Program-made: the position numbers and the translations under genes
IMG/VR virus record: IMGVR_UViG_3300031825_000402
Coordinates: 1 to 35,618 of that record
From: a virus
Reading direction: 5' to 3' (one strand)
Length of the DNA stretch: 35,618 bases
Part shown: in pieces, positions 28,901 to 35,618 of the stretch
How positions within the stretch are numbered: position 1 is the first letter of the stretch
Layout: every line of letters begins with the position of its first letter
Notes under the pieces: model-generated
Databases searched by the model: none
Seen by the model: the letters and a program-made list of their open reading frames with translations, nothing else
What the model was told of the DNA's origin: nothing

Positions 28901-29980
28901 ATGACATCACCCACCGACAGCATCGAACCCATCCTCGACGACACGCGCCGCGTGCTTAACGGCCGCATCCCGGCCAGCCTCGTCACCGCCTGCACCGAGC
29001 CGCTGCAGGCCGACGAGCGCGACGCCATCCGCTGGTTCCACGCCCATTACTGGGACGAGGGTTTTTCGCTCAGTGAGAGCGGCGAACTCATCGGCTACGA
29101 CGGCACTACCATGTCGCGCCTGTTCCGCGGCCAGTATGAGGGCCGGCGCAGCGAGGTGGTGGCCAAGATCGAAGCCTACCGTCAGGAGCTGGAGGGCAAA
29201 CGCCGCTCCGTGAAGATGCCATGGCAGCCGACTGCGCTCGGCACTGAGATCAAGGAGAACTGCGACGCGGCCCGCAAATATCAGGCTATCATCTGCGGTT
29301 TCGGCGAGAGCCAGGTGGGCAAGACCGAGAACCTCCGGCACATCGAGCGCGAGGACAAGGAGGGCACTACGCTACTCCTCGAGATCGCGCCGGGCGCGAC
29401 CGAGAGCGAATTCCTGCCGCTGGTGTGCAGCCGCCTCAGCCTCAGCTCACGCTCGCGCGTGGGCGAGTTGTGGCTGAAGCTTGCGAGCCATCTCGCCGTG
29501 CGGGATATGCTTTTGATCATCGACGAGGGTGCCCGCGCCGGCGGCCTGCATGAGTATGGCGGGGGCAATTTCCGCCTGCTGGAGCGCCTGCGCTGGCTCT
29601 ACGACCGCTGCCAGTTCGGCCTCTTTTTTTGCGGCACCAACACGACGCGGGACCAGATGCAGGCCAAGGAGCACGAGAAATACCTCAACCAGTGGAACCG
29701 CCGCGTGCTGCGCAAGGTGCAGTTCCCCGACCTGCCGAGCCGGGCGGATCTCAACGTGTTCAGCCGCTACTACGACCTGCCGGCGGCCACGGGCGACGCG
29801 CGCACGCTGGAGAAGACCATCGTCTCCACCATGGGCCTCGGCCAGTGGCTGAAGACGCTCAGCATGGGCCAGGTGCGCGCCGCCAAAGAGCGGATGACCT
29901 GGGAACACGTGCTCCGCGCGAACGCCTGGATGAAACGCGACGAGAATCCCGAGCGCCGCAAATCCAACACGGAGGCCTGA
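28901..29980 (+). CDS. B: Transposition ATPase B, MuB-like AAA+ (359 aa)
   Basis: Helps the transposase choose target DNA. Walker A is GESQVGKT (around residue 133), Walker B MLLIIDEGA with the D/E pair (around 205-211), and sensor-like FFCGTNTT follows at ~240. The N-terminal ~100 residues include a helix-turn-helix (SLSESGELIGYDGTTMSRLFRGQYEG), as in MuB. ATP-dependent DNA binding is expected. The reading frame extends upstream, but the earlier part is another frame of the transposase and the repeat element, so I start at 28901. No Shine-Dalgarno is visible in the 21 nt after the repeat, so the repeat may matter for translation. Confidence 0.85.
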   Translation: MTSPTDSIEPILDDTRRVLNGRIPASLVTACTEPLQADERDAIRWFHAHYWDEGFSLSESGELIGYDGTTMSRLFRGQYEGRRSEVVAKIEAYRQELEGKRRSVKMPWQPTALGTEIKENCDAARKYQAIICGFGESQVGKTENLRHIEREDKEGTTLLLEIAPGATESEFLPLVCSRLSLSSRSRVGELWLKLASHLAVRDMLLIIDEGARAGGLHEYGGGNFRLLERLRWLYDRCQFGLFFCGTNTTRDQMQAKEHEKYLNQWNRRVLRKVQFPDLPSRADLNVFSRYYDLPAATGDARTLEKTIVSTMGLGQWLKTLSMGQVRAAKERMTWEHVLRANAWMKRDENPERRKSNTEA

Positions 29981-29983
29981 GCC

Positions 29984-30514
29984 ATGAGCAAGAAATCAAA
30001 ACACCGTCGCGCCTGCCACTTCACCCCGAGCACGCAGCAGATCCAGCGTGCGCACGAGCTGGGCCTGACTCGCCCGGACTCCTGGGTCCCGGAATCTCTT
30101 TCGGCGCTGCAGCTCGATTCGTTCTTTCTGCAGATCGAGGAGGAGTGCCGGCGCATGGCTTCGATCTATGCCGACATCGCCAAGGAAGAGCGCGGGATTC
30201 CCTCAATGGAGAATTCCTATCTCTCCGAGATGCTCAAGCAGGCGGGCTTTGCCGAGGTGCTACGCTTCGTCCGCACCCGCATCCTGTCGCAGCCGCCGAT
30301 CTTTGAGGTAACGGCCACGCCCAACGGCGGACAGACGACCAAGCTCATCGGCTTCGTCGCTCCCGCCGCCAAGCTCTCAAACGTCCGCCCTGCCGCCAAA
30401 CCGCTCACCCTGAAGCTCGAAGGCGGCAAGGCCACGATCAAGCCCTGGCTCAAGACCGACCTCGAGAGCCAGTTCAACGAGATCAACCGCCGCAAGAAAG
30501 GTGGCCGGTCATGA
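29984..30514 (+). CDS. Early protein (176 aa), unknown
   Basis: Starts 4 nt after the B stop and overlaps the next small gene (ATGA). N-terminal half helical with a Trp and Arg cluster (RAHELGLTRPDSWVPESLSALQLDSFFLQIEEECRRMASIYADIAKEERG); C-terminal part basic, with Lys/Pro repeats. No family recognised. It is in the place where Mu has small semi-essential genes between B and gam. Confidence 0.65.
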   Translation: MSKKSKHRRACHFTPSTQQIQRAHELGLTRPDSWVPESLSALQLDSFFLQIEEECRRMASIYADIAKEERGIPSMENSYLSEMLKQAGFAEVLRFVRTRILSQPPIFEVTATPNGGQTTKLIGFVAPAAKLSNVRPAAKPLTLKLEGGKATIKPWLKTDLESQFNEINRRKKGGRS

Positions 30515-30675
30515 GCCGCATGATATTCTACACTTCCATCGTAGTTCTCGGCGGCCTGTTTTTGCTGGTTACCAATGACACTATGCCATTGGTGCAGGTC
30601 GTTCGCGTCGGCATTTTCTACATTCTAATCGCTATCGCTCAGCACCTGTTGGGCAACGAGGAGAAGCGCAAATGA
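30511..30675 (+). CDS. Small membrane protein (54 aa)
   Basis: Begins MSRMIFYTSIVVLGGLFLL, with two transmembrane segments (~5-20 and ~30-47) and a charged end NEEKRK. ATGA overlaps with both neighbours (30511-30514 and 30672-30675) make it a real gene. Function is unknown; a toxic or exclusion membrane peptide (Mu kil-like position) is possible. Confidence 0.65.
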   Translation: MSRMIFYTSIVVLGGLFLLVTNDTMPLVQVVRVGIFYILIAIAQHLLGNEEKRK

Positions 30676-30839
30676 GCGCCTACGACGCCCTGCACCTCGC
30701 GCTGATGCGCGGCTTCCTGATCCTCGGCGCCATCGCCGCGTTCTTCGTGGTCGTGATGTGCCTGACCGCACTCATCTCCGCGCTGATCGACCGCTTCATC
30801 CATCGCCCGGCCAAACGAGCCCACCGCCCGCAGCACTGA
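30672..30839 (+). CDS. Small membrane protein (55 aa)
   Basis: Starts MSAYDALHLALMRGFLILG with one strong transmembrane helix (~14-38) and a basic tail (IHRPAKRAHRPQH). ATGA overlap with the previous gene. Paired with it, possibly as a two-gene membrane unit. No family recognised. Confidence 0.65.
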   Translation: MSAYDALHLALMRGFLILGAIAAFFVVVMCLTALISALIDRFIHRPAKRAHRPQH

Positions 30840-30845
30840 CCCCCT

Positions 30846-30868
30846 CAATCGAGAATCCATAATCCAAA
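30846..30868. repeat. GAGAATCCATAATCCAAAAT-type repeat
   Basis: ATCGAGAATCCATAATCCAA fills the 29-nt gap before the Gam start; its complement is the GATTTTGGATT family (15542-15571, 4656-4684). It is the only Gam leader and has no Shine-Dalgarno. Confidence 0.6.
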
Positions 30869-31423
30869 ATGAAAAAGCCCACCCGCATCAAAGCTCCTCA
30901 GATGGTCCGCGAGGATTTCGACTTCGCCATCGCGGAAGTCGCCCGTCTCACGGTCGAACTCCGCGCTCTCACCGCCGAACGCGACGCCGAGATTCAACAG
31001 GCGCAAGAAACTAACCAGCGCGCTATCAAAGAAGTGTCCGACGAGATCGGACACTACGCAGGCCGCGCCGAGAAATACGCCGATGCGCATCGCGCCGAGC
31101 TGTTGCCCGATGAAACCAAGGCGAAGAGCGCCGAGACGCCGCTGGCGGTCTTCGGCTACCGCACCGGCATGCCTCAGCTCAAGACGCTCCCGAAATGGAC
31201 CTGGGACCAGGTCACGGCCGAGCTGGAGAAATACCACTTCCGCAAGTGGCTCCGCGTTAAAAAGGAGCCGGCCAAGGACCTCATGCTGGCGGCCTACCAG
31301 AAAAGGCCCGGCCGGATCGGTGAAGTGCTGAAGAACCTCGGTGTGCGTGTCGCGCAGGTCGAGAGCTTCTACATCGAGCCGAAGGTCGCCGGCGCCAAGC
31401 AGGTCAAAGGAGGTGCGTCTTGA
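30869..31423 (+). CDS. gam: Host-nuclease inhibitor Gam-like protein (184 aa)
   Basis: Mu Gam binds the ends of phage DNA and blocks exonucleases. The family pattern is clear: VREDFDFAIAEVARLTVELRALTAERDAEIQQAQ with a long coiled coil, then a beta domain (ETPLAVFGYRTGMPQLKTLPKWTWDQVTAELEKYHFRKWLRVKKEP) and a conserved ending on KNLGVRVAQVESFYIEPK. Length matches Mu Gam (174 aa). It lies in the early operon after B, as in Mu. Confidence 0.9.
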   Translation: MKKPTRIKAPQMVREDFDFAIAEVARLTVELRALTAERDAEIQQAQETNQRAIKEVSDEIGHYAGRAEKYADAHRAELLPDETKAKSAETPLAVFGYRTGMPQLKTLPKWTWDQVTAELEKYHFRKWLRVKKEPAKDLMLAAYQKRPGRIGEVLKNLGVRVAQVESFYIEPKVAGAKQVKGGAS

Positions 31424-31695
31424 ACCGCGTGCGCAAGCCTACCGAGCAAGAAGTTGTCGCGGAACTCGACGCACTCCGGGAGCTTAATCCGGTCGGACAA
31501 TTTGCGAGGAAGACAGCGGCTTCTATCCAGATCGCGATCGATGCGCTCCTAGGAAATGTTGATGAGACGTCGGACGAGTTCAACAGCGAGCTAACCGATG
31601 ATCAGCAGCAGGCCGCGCTCGACGCCATCAACTGGAAGAACGGCGACAGCGATACCAAACCCTCAGAAGGCTGGGGAAATCTGGTGGAGACCTGA
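31420..31695 (+). CDS. Small acidic early protein (91 aa), TTG start
   Basis: An AAAGGAGG (31406-31413) lies 6 nt before the TTG at 31420, which overlaps the Gam stop by 4 nt (TTGA). The product is acidic and helical (QEVVAELDALRELN, TDDQQQAALDAINWKNGDSD). No family recognised. The Shine-Dalgarno strength justifies the rare start. Confidence 0.65.
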   Translation: MNRVRKPTEQEVVAELDALRELNPVGQFARKTAASIQIAIDALLGNVDETSDEFNSELTDDQQQAALDAINWKNGDSDTKPSEGWGNLVET

Positions 31696-31698
31696 GCC

Positions 31699-31902
31699 AT
31701 GCCCGAGCCAACCACATCGCAGCAGCACATCGCCCCGTCGACCACGCCCTGCGCGTGCTGCCGCGAGCGCCCGCACGACGCCGTGCCCGACCGGGATCTC
31801 GACGCCTACGTGTGCCGCGAGTGCGCCCCGCTGCTGCGCGGCGCCGAGCGCGTGCTCAAGCACGCCGGCTACCCCGGCTCCACAATGGAGACGAAGTCAT
31901 GA
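31699..31902 (+). CDS. Zinc-ribbon protein (67 aa)
   Basis: Two Cys pairs, CACC (about residues 18-21) and CREC (about 39-42), separated by 17 residues, form a small zinc ribbon. Such small zinc proteins are common in phage early regions and often bind nucleic acid or protein partners. ATGA overlap with the next gene. Confidence 0.6.
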   Translation: MPEPTTSQQHIAPSTTPCACCRERPHDAVPDRDLDAYVCRECAPLLRGAERVLKHAGYPGSTMETKS

Positions 31903-32450
31903 CGCGCTTGCTCTGTGCCCTCTGTGTCGGCCTCTCCGTGGTCTCTGTGACCACCGCCTCGGCTGCCTTGGACCCCGCCCGGCTTGCAGACGCGATTCGC
32001 CCGGTCGAGAACTGGCACGGCCTCGACGGCCGGCACGGCGAGCGCGGCCCCTACCAGATCACCCGCGGGGTGTGGTCGATGCACATGCCCGGCACACCCT
32101 TTGCAGCCGCCCGGCAGGAAGGCCCCGGCCGTGCCTGTGCGCTCAAGCATATCGCCTGGCTGGCCCGCCAGCTGAAGGCGGCCGGCTGGCCCGACAACGC
32201 CCACACGATCGCCCTGGCCTACAACGCCGGCCTCACGGCCGTGCTCACCGGCAAGGTCCCGCTGGAGAGCTACGACTACGCGCTGCGGGTGGAGAATCTG
32301 TATTTGCTCGGCGCTGCCATGGCGCCGCGCATTCCCAGCGTTTGCACGACTGATGAGCGTCCGCTTCTGCCTTTGGCGGCCGCGGTCTCACGAGTGTGTT
32401 TGCCGAGCACCGACCATCGTGCGAATCGGCCCATTTTCCTGATCCCCTGA
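31899..32450 (+). CDS. Exported transglycosylase-like (SLT) protein (183 aa)
   Basis: Residues 1-22 are a signal peptide (MTRLLCALCVGLSVVSVTTA then SA), written in a CTCTGTGT-type repeat (31909-31950). The mature part shows SLT/lysozyme-like signatures: VENWHGLDGRHGERGPYQITRGVW, with a Glu at the expected catalytic place and a GPYQI motif, and IALAYNAGLTAVL. So it could cut peptidoglycan. It is unusual to find it in the early operon; it might serve DNA entry or lysis. The last ~45 residues are not part of the fold and may be repeat-derived. Confidence 0.65.
   Translation: MTRLLCALCVGLSVVSVTTASAALDPARLADAIRPVENWHGLDGRHGERGPYQITRGVWSMHMPGTPFAAARQEGPGRACALKHIAWLARQLKAAGWPDNAHTIALAYNAGLTAVLTGKVPLESYDYALRVENLYLLGAAMAPRIPSVCTTDERPLLPLAAAVSRVCLPSTDHRANRPIFLIP
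31909..31950. repeat. CTCTGTGTCGGCCTCTG-type repeat, copy 2
   Basis: CTCTGTGCCCTCTGTGTCGG and continuation; reverse complement of the family at 21144-21185. In both genes the repeat is read in the frame that gives LCALCV-type hydrophobic residues. Confidence 0.75.
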
Positions 32451-32454
32451 CCCC

Positions 32455-33465
32455 ATGAAAAACTCCCACATCCAATGGTGCGACCACACCTTCAATCCCT
32501 GGATCGGCTGCACCATCAAATCGCCGGGCTGTTTCAACTGCTACGCCTGGGCGATGAATCGCCGGTTTGCCGATGGCGTGAACTGGGGCAAGGGCGCCCC
32601 GCGCCGCCGCACCAGCCCCCACTACTGGAACGATCCGCGACGGTGGGATAAGCTGCAGCAGATAGAGGAGGCTGATGCACGAGTTGTCGGCCGCGTCGCT
32701 CGGCCGCGCCCCCGCGTCTTCTGCGCGAGCCTCGCCGACTGGCTCGACGACGAGGTGCCGATTGAATGGTTGGCCGATCTGCTCCAGCTGATCCATGAGA
32801 CGCCGAACCTCGACTGGCTGCTGCTCACCAAGCGACCGGAGAACTGGCGCGAGCGCATCCTACGGGCATTAGCTCATGTCGAGGGAATCGACTATGGGTG
32901 TGCCGACGCATGGGAGGGTGACGCGCAGACCACGCTCGGCATTTGGCTCAACGATTGGACGGCGACAGATGGCACCGGCATTCCGGATAACGTCTGGATC
33001 GGCACGACCGTCGAGGACCAGGCTCGCGCCGACGAGCGCATCCCGCTGCTGCTCCAGATCCCCGCGAAGATCCGCTTCCTATCCTGCGAGCCGTTGCTCG
33101 GCCCGGTGGACATCTCCGCGCACCGGCCTCGCATAAGTAAGACACTTGATTCTCAGCTGTTGCTGCCAGACTGGGTCATCTGTGGTGGCGAGAGTGGTCC
33201 CGGCGCGAGGCCATTCTTCGTCGAGTGGGCGTGGGATATTTTCCTGCAGTGTCGGCGCGCCGGCGTGCCGTTCTTCATGAAGCAGCTGGGCGCGCACGTG
33301 CGGACCTCCAACGCCAACGCGCTCGACTGGCCCGAGCACGTGACCTTCACCGAGGTCGAGAACGACCCCGCCTTCGCGGCCGCCCGCGTGGGCCTCACCG
33401 ACAAGAAAGGCGGCGACATGGCCGATTTCCCCGAGGAACTGCGCGTCCGGGAGTTCCCGAAATGA
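32455..33465 (+). CDS. DUF5131 (phage Gp37/Gp68) protein (336 aa)
   Basis: The family is recognised by the start HIQWCDHTFNPWIGCTIKSPGCFNCYAWAMNRRF, with the WCD...NPW.GC...SPGC.NCYA pattern of three close cysteines, and later segments DLLQLIHETPNLDWLLLTKRPENW, VWIGTTVEDQARADERIPLLLQIPAKIRFLSCEPLLGPVD and WVICGGESGPGARPF. The Cys pattern suggests a radical-SAM-like iron-sulfur site. No activity is established for the family. It is followed by a C5-methyltransferase with ATGA overlap, so it may act in DNA modification. Confidence 0.85.
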   Translation: MKNSHIQWCDHTFNPWIGCTIKSPGCFNCYAWAMNRRFADGVNWGKGAPRRRTSPHYWNDPRRWDKLQQIEEADARVVGRVARPRPRVFCASLADWLDDEVPIEWLADLLQLIHETPNLDWLLLTKRPENWRERILRALAHVEGIDYGCADAWEGDAQTTLGIWLNDWTATDGTGIPDNVWIGTTVEDQARADERIPLLLQIPAKIRFLSCEPLLGPVDISAHRPRISKTLDSQLLLPDWVICGGESGPGARPFFVEWAWDIFLQCRRAGVPFFMKQLGAHVRTSNANALDWPEHVTFTEVENDPAFAAARVGLTDKKGGDMADFPEELRVREFPK

Positions 33466-34355
33466 TTCCTCGCGGCAAAGGCTTTTTCTGCGGCGCCGGG
33501 CTGGCCCTGATCGGGCTGGAGGAGGGGGGCTGTGAGATCGTCGAGAGCAACGAGATCGACGCCACCTGCTGCGCCACGTTGCGCCGGAATTTTAGCCACA
33601 AAGTCAATGAGGGCGATATCCGGCAGAAGCTGGTGCTCGATGGCGGGCCGGAAGCCGACTTCTATCTCTTCACCTGGCCGTGCGACCGCTACGCCGAGAT
33701 CGCGGCGGTGCATGGCTGCCGCACAGGGGACGATCTCTACCTCCACGCCTTCAGGCACACGGTGATCGATCCGCCCGAAGTATTCGTGGCGGAGAACGTC
33801 CCCGGCATGCTCAAGTTTCCCGTGGTGATGGAGCTGCTCACGAAGCTGCCGGGCTACCATGTGACGATCTTCGACTCCGTGCAGGCGGAGAACTGGCTGC
33901 CGCAGCGGCGCGAGCGCGTGATCATCTTTGCCAGCCGGCGGCCGTTTGCATGGGCGGCGCCGCGCCGGGCGGCGCACCGGCCGACGCTGGCCTCGCTGCT
34001 GGAGAAGGACCCGCAGGTGTCGATCCCGCCCTACGTCTACAAACGGATGCGCGGTGGCTATCGCGACCTGCCCATCATCAGCGACCCGGCCCGCGGCGAC
34101 ATCGCCCCGACCTGTGTCGCGCATTACGGCAAGGATCGCAGCACGCGGCTCGTGGCCGACCAGCGGTTCAAGCAGGGCGTGCGGCCCTACAGCGTGCGCG
34201 AATACGGCCGCCTGCAGGGCGTGCCCGATTGGTTCGAGTTCTGCGGCTGCAGCTCGGAGATCTACACGCAGATCGGCAACGGCGTGCCGGTCGACATGGG
34301 CCGGTGGATCGGGCGTAATATCGTGCGGTATTACAACCATCGGAGAGCGGCATGA
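33462..34355 (+). CDS. DNA (cytosine-5) methyltransferase (297 aa)
   Basis: Dcm-type motifs in order: motif I GKGFFCGAGLALIGLE, motif IV TWPCDRYAEI (catalytic Cys, with Trp where Pro is common), motif VI VAENVPGM, motif VIII QRRERVIIF, motif X EIYTQIGNGVPV. All key residues are present, so the enzyme should be active. The target recognition domain (~175-250) is short. It lies between DUF5131 and a C39-like gene, all coupled by ATGA. No restriction enzyme is near, so it probably protects phage DNA from host restriction. Confidence 0.9.
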   Translation: MIPRGKGFFCGAGLALIGLEEGGCEIVESNEIDATCCATLRRNFSHKVNEGDIRQKLVLDGGPEADFYLFTWPCDRYAEIAAVHGCRTGDDLYLHAFRHTVIDPPEVFVAENVPGMLKFPVVMELLTKLPGYHVTIFDSVQAENWLPQRRERVIIFASRRPFAWAAPRRAAHRPTLASLLEKDPQVSIPPYVYKRMRGGYRDLPIISDPARGDIAPTCVAHYGKDRSTRLVADQRFKQGVRPYSVREYGRLQGVPDWFEFCGCSSEIYTQIGNGVPVDMGRWIGRNIVRYYNHRRAA

Positions 34356-34843
34356 AGCTGAAGCTGATGTTCAACGCGGCGGATGCGAACGCGGCCAACG
34401 ATGCCTGGGGCGCCAATTGCGGGCCGCTATCGCTCGCAGCGGCGCTGGCGCTGGATCTGCCGACCGTGCGGACCTTCATCCCTAACTTCGAGCAGAAGGG
34501 CTACACGAACCCGACGATGATGGAGGCGGCGCTGGTCAAGGCCGGCATCCGCTACACTCGCACGACCAAGCTCATGACGCAGGTGCCTTGCGAGGGCCTG
34601 AATCGAATCCAGTGGGAGGGGCCTTGGCTCAAGCCTGGCGTGCCGCCGATGGCCGCCTACGGCTACACGCACTGGATCGCCTACAGCGAGGGCCGAGTTT
34701 TCTGCTCGGCGGTCGTCCTTATCGGCTGGTTGCCGATGGCCGAGTGGCGCGAGGAAATCGCCCGTGTCTGCAAGGAAGAGATCAAGCGCTGCACCGGCTG
34801 GCACATCACCCATCACTACGCCTTCGAGGTTTTGGCCAAATGA
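34352..34843 (+). CDS. C39/papain-like peptidase-fold protein (163 aa)
   Basis: Shows ANCGPLSLAAAL with a Cys at about residue 23, and YGYTHWIAYSEG with a His at about 110, the arrangement of papain-like C39-type folds (NCGP...HW). It has no signal peptide. It may be an internal protease or a factor acting on a host target. It overlaps the methyltransferase (ATGA) and the next gene. Confidence 0.6.
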   Translation: MKLKLMFNAADANAANDAWGANCGPLSLAAALALDLPTVRTFIPNFEQKGYTNPTMMEAALVKAGIRYTRTTKLMTQVPCEGLNRIQWEGPWLKPGVPPMAAYGYTHWIAYSEGRVFCSAVVLIGWLPMAEWREEIARVCKEEIKRCTGWHITHHYAFEVLAK

Positions 34844-35082
34844 TCACCGTCCCTGCCTCCCTCGCTCGTATCCAGGCCGCCGGAAAATTGGCCGGCAGGA
34901 CCGGGCAGCTGCACACGGTCAACCCGCATGCGGAGACGTCGGAGGAGGCGCTGGTTTGGTTCCACTCCTGGCACCTGGCCGTGATCGAGAAAGAGGAGGG
35001 CGAGAAGATCCTGGTGGGCGAAAACTACGCGCACGAGGATCTGATGATCTGCCGACGCTCGGCCGTGGGGGATGACCTATGA
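34840..35082 (+). CDS. Small early protein (80 aa), unknown
   Basis: ATGA overlap with the C39-like gene and with GemA, so it is certainly in the operon. Contains WFHSWHLAVIEKEEGEKILVGENYAHEDLMI, a compact beta-type segment. No family recognised. Confidence 0.6.
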   Translation: MITVPASLARIQAAGKLAGRTGQLHTVNPHAETSEEALVWFHSWHLAVIEKEEGEKILVGENYAHEDLMICRRSAVGDDL

Positions 35083-35618
35083 GCCCCGCCCAGACAGCTC
35101 TCTATTTCCGCGAGTGGGGCAAGGTCCGCGCCCACTACATCGCCAAGGGCATCGACCCGAAGCAGGCGGAGAACAAGCGGCACGAGCTGCACAAGAAGGC
35201 CCTCGGCACCGACAAGTCCTCGAAAAGCTTCACGAACGCCGACCTCGACCGGGTCCTGGCCGCGTTCTACGCCATCACGCGCCCAGCCGACCTCACCGCC
35301 CAGCTCCGCCAGATCGACCAGCCCGAGCTGCGCCGGCAGGAGTGCTGGATCCGCATCCTCGACATCCTCATCGAGCTGCGCGTCGGCAATAAATACGCCT
35401 ACGACGAGGACGATCTGCTCGCTCGCCGCGTGGCCTACGTCGACGGCCTCGTCGGCAAGGTGATCAAGGGCCAGCAGCGCTGGGACCAGCTCGACGACAA
35501 GCAGGCCCGCGTCCTCCTCGGCATCATGCAGCGCCGGCTGTTGGCCGTGCGCCAGGCCGCCGCGAAGCACGAGGCCCCGGCCGCCGCGCACAAAATGCCG
35601 GACAACTTCCCCTGGTGA
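35079..35618 (+). CDS. gemA: GemA-like regulatory protein, DUF1018 (179 aa)
   Basis: GemA of Mu affects host gene expression and DNA supercoiling. The family pattern is present: AKGIDPKQAENKRHELHKKALGTDKSSKSFTNADLDRVLAAFYAIT, then QLRQIDQPELRRQECWIRILDILIELRVGNKYA and LLGIMQRRLLAVRQ at the end. Length is normal. It ends at the last base of the window, so Mor or other genes and the right end of the phage may lie just outside. Confidence 0.85.
   Translation: MSPAQTALYFREWGKVRAHYIAKGIDPKQAENKRHELHKKALGTDKSSKSFTNADLDRVLAAFYAITRPADLTAQLRQIDQPELRRQECWIRILDILIELRVGNKYAYDEDDLLARRVAYVDGLVGKVIKGQQRWDQLDDKQARVLLGIMQRRLLAVRQAAAKHEAPAAAHKMPDNFPW

Noticed and set aside
1-35618. CRISPR array
   Set aside because: No regularly spaced direct repeats with unique spacers; the repeats present are dispersed and of several families.
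1-35618. Mu-type ends (TG...CA with transposase sites)
   Set aside because: I could not find a convincing pair of ends; they probably lie at or beyond the window edges.

Overview
The window holds most or all of a Mu-like transposable phage (prophage or phage contig) of a GC-rich bacterium. The genome type is shown by a MuA-like integrase-fold transposase, a MuB-like ATPase, a Gam-like end-binding protein and GemA, together with a Mu-type head set (gp25/26/27/28/29-like, I/Z, T, gp36, F-C-terminal-like, G). There is a tail tube gene and a tape measure but no sheath gene, so the particle should be a siphovirus, as in the B3/D3112 type of Mu-like phages. The many host-type short intergenic repeats suggest Verrucomicrobiota, perhaps an Opitutales relative. 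That assignment is an inference from general knowledge of such repeats and was not computed.

Layout. About 1-22.27 kb is a long minus-strand late operon read leftwards: HTH protein, papain-like amidase, small lipoprotein, gp25/gp26-like proteins, a small exported protein, small and large terminase, portal, protease/scaffold, decoration protein, capsid, gp36-like, F-like, gpG-like, a tail protein with a chitobiase-C-like domain, tail tube, a tail protein, a long fibre, two small signal-peptide proteins around a cysteine-protease-like protein, tape measure, tail hub and a Cys-rich tail protein. 22.3-23.7 kb is the control region: a membrane/coiled-coil protein and an XRE repressor on the minus strand, facing a Ner/Cro-like gene on the plus strand across an AT-rich interval full of TTCAAG/CTTGAA half-sites. 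23.7-35.6 kb is a tightly overlapping plus-strand early operon: small regulators, DUF3102-like protein, a free-standing transposase-type HTH, transposase A, ATPase B, Gam, small membrane proteins, a transglycosylase-like protein, DUF5131 protein, a C5-cytosine methyltransferase, a C39-like protein and GemA. Early and late operons diverge from a central switch, unlike the single rightward order of Mu.

The most unusual signal is not a gene. Six copies of a two-hairpin element lie in the window at 4305-4400, 7877-7931, 17139-17193, 22126-22200, 22340-22409 and 28807-28879. Their stems change sequence between copies but stay paired, while an AGCA loop, a G/AA internal loop and a bulged A stay fixed. 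Four copies sit 21-33 nt before a start codon, in the sense orientation. This looks like a selected structured RNA or a structured mobile repeat.

Several other short-repeat families sit at almost every late-gene junction and run into the genes. They appear to encode signal peptides (five proteins), C-terminal tails and stop codons (portal, fibre and a 163-aa coiled-coil protein). The phage therefore seems to have absorbed host intergenic repeats and turned some of them into protein sequence.
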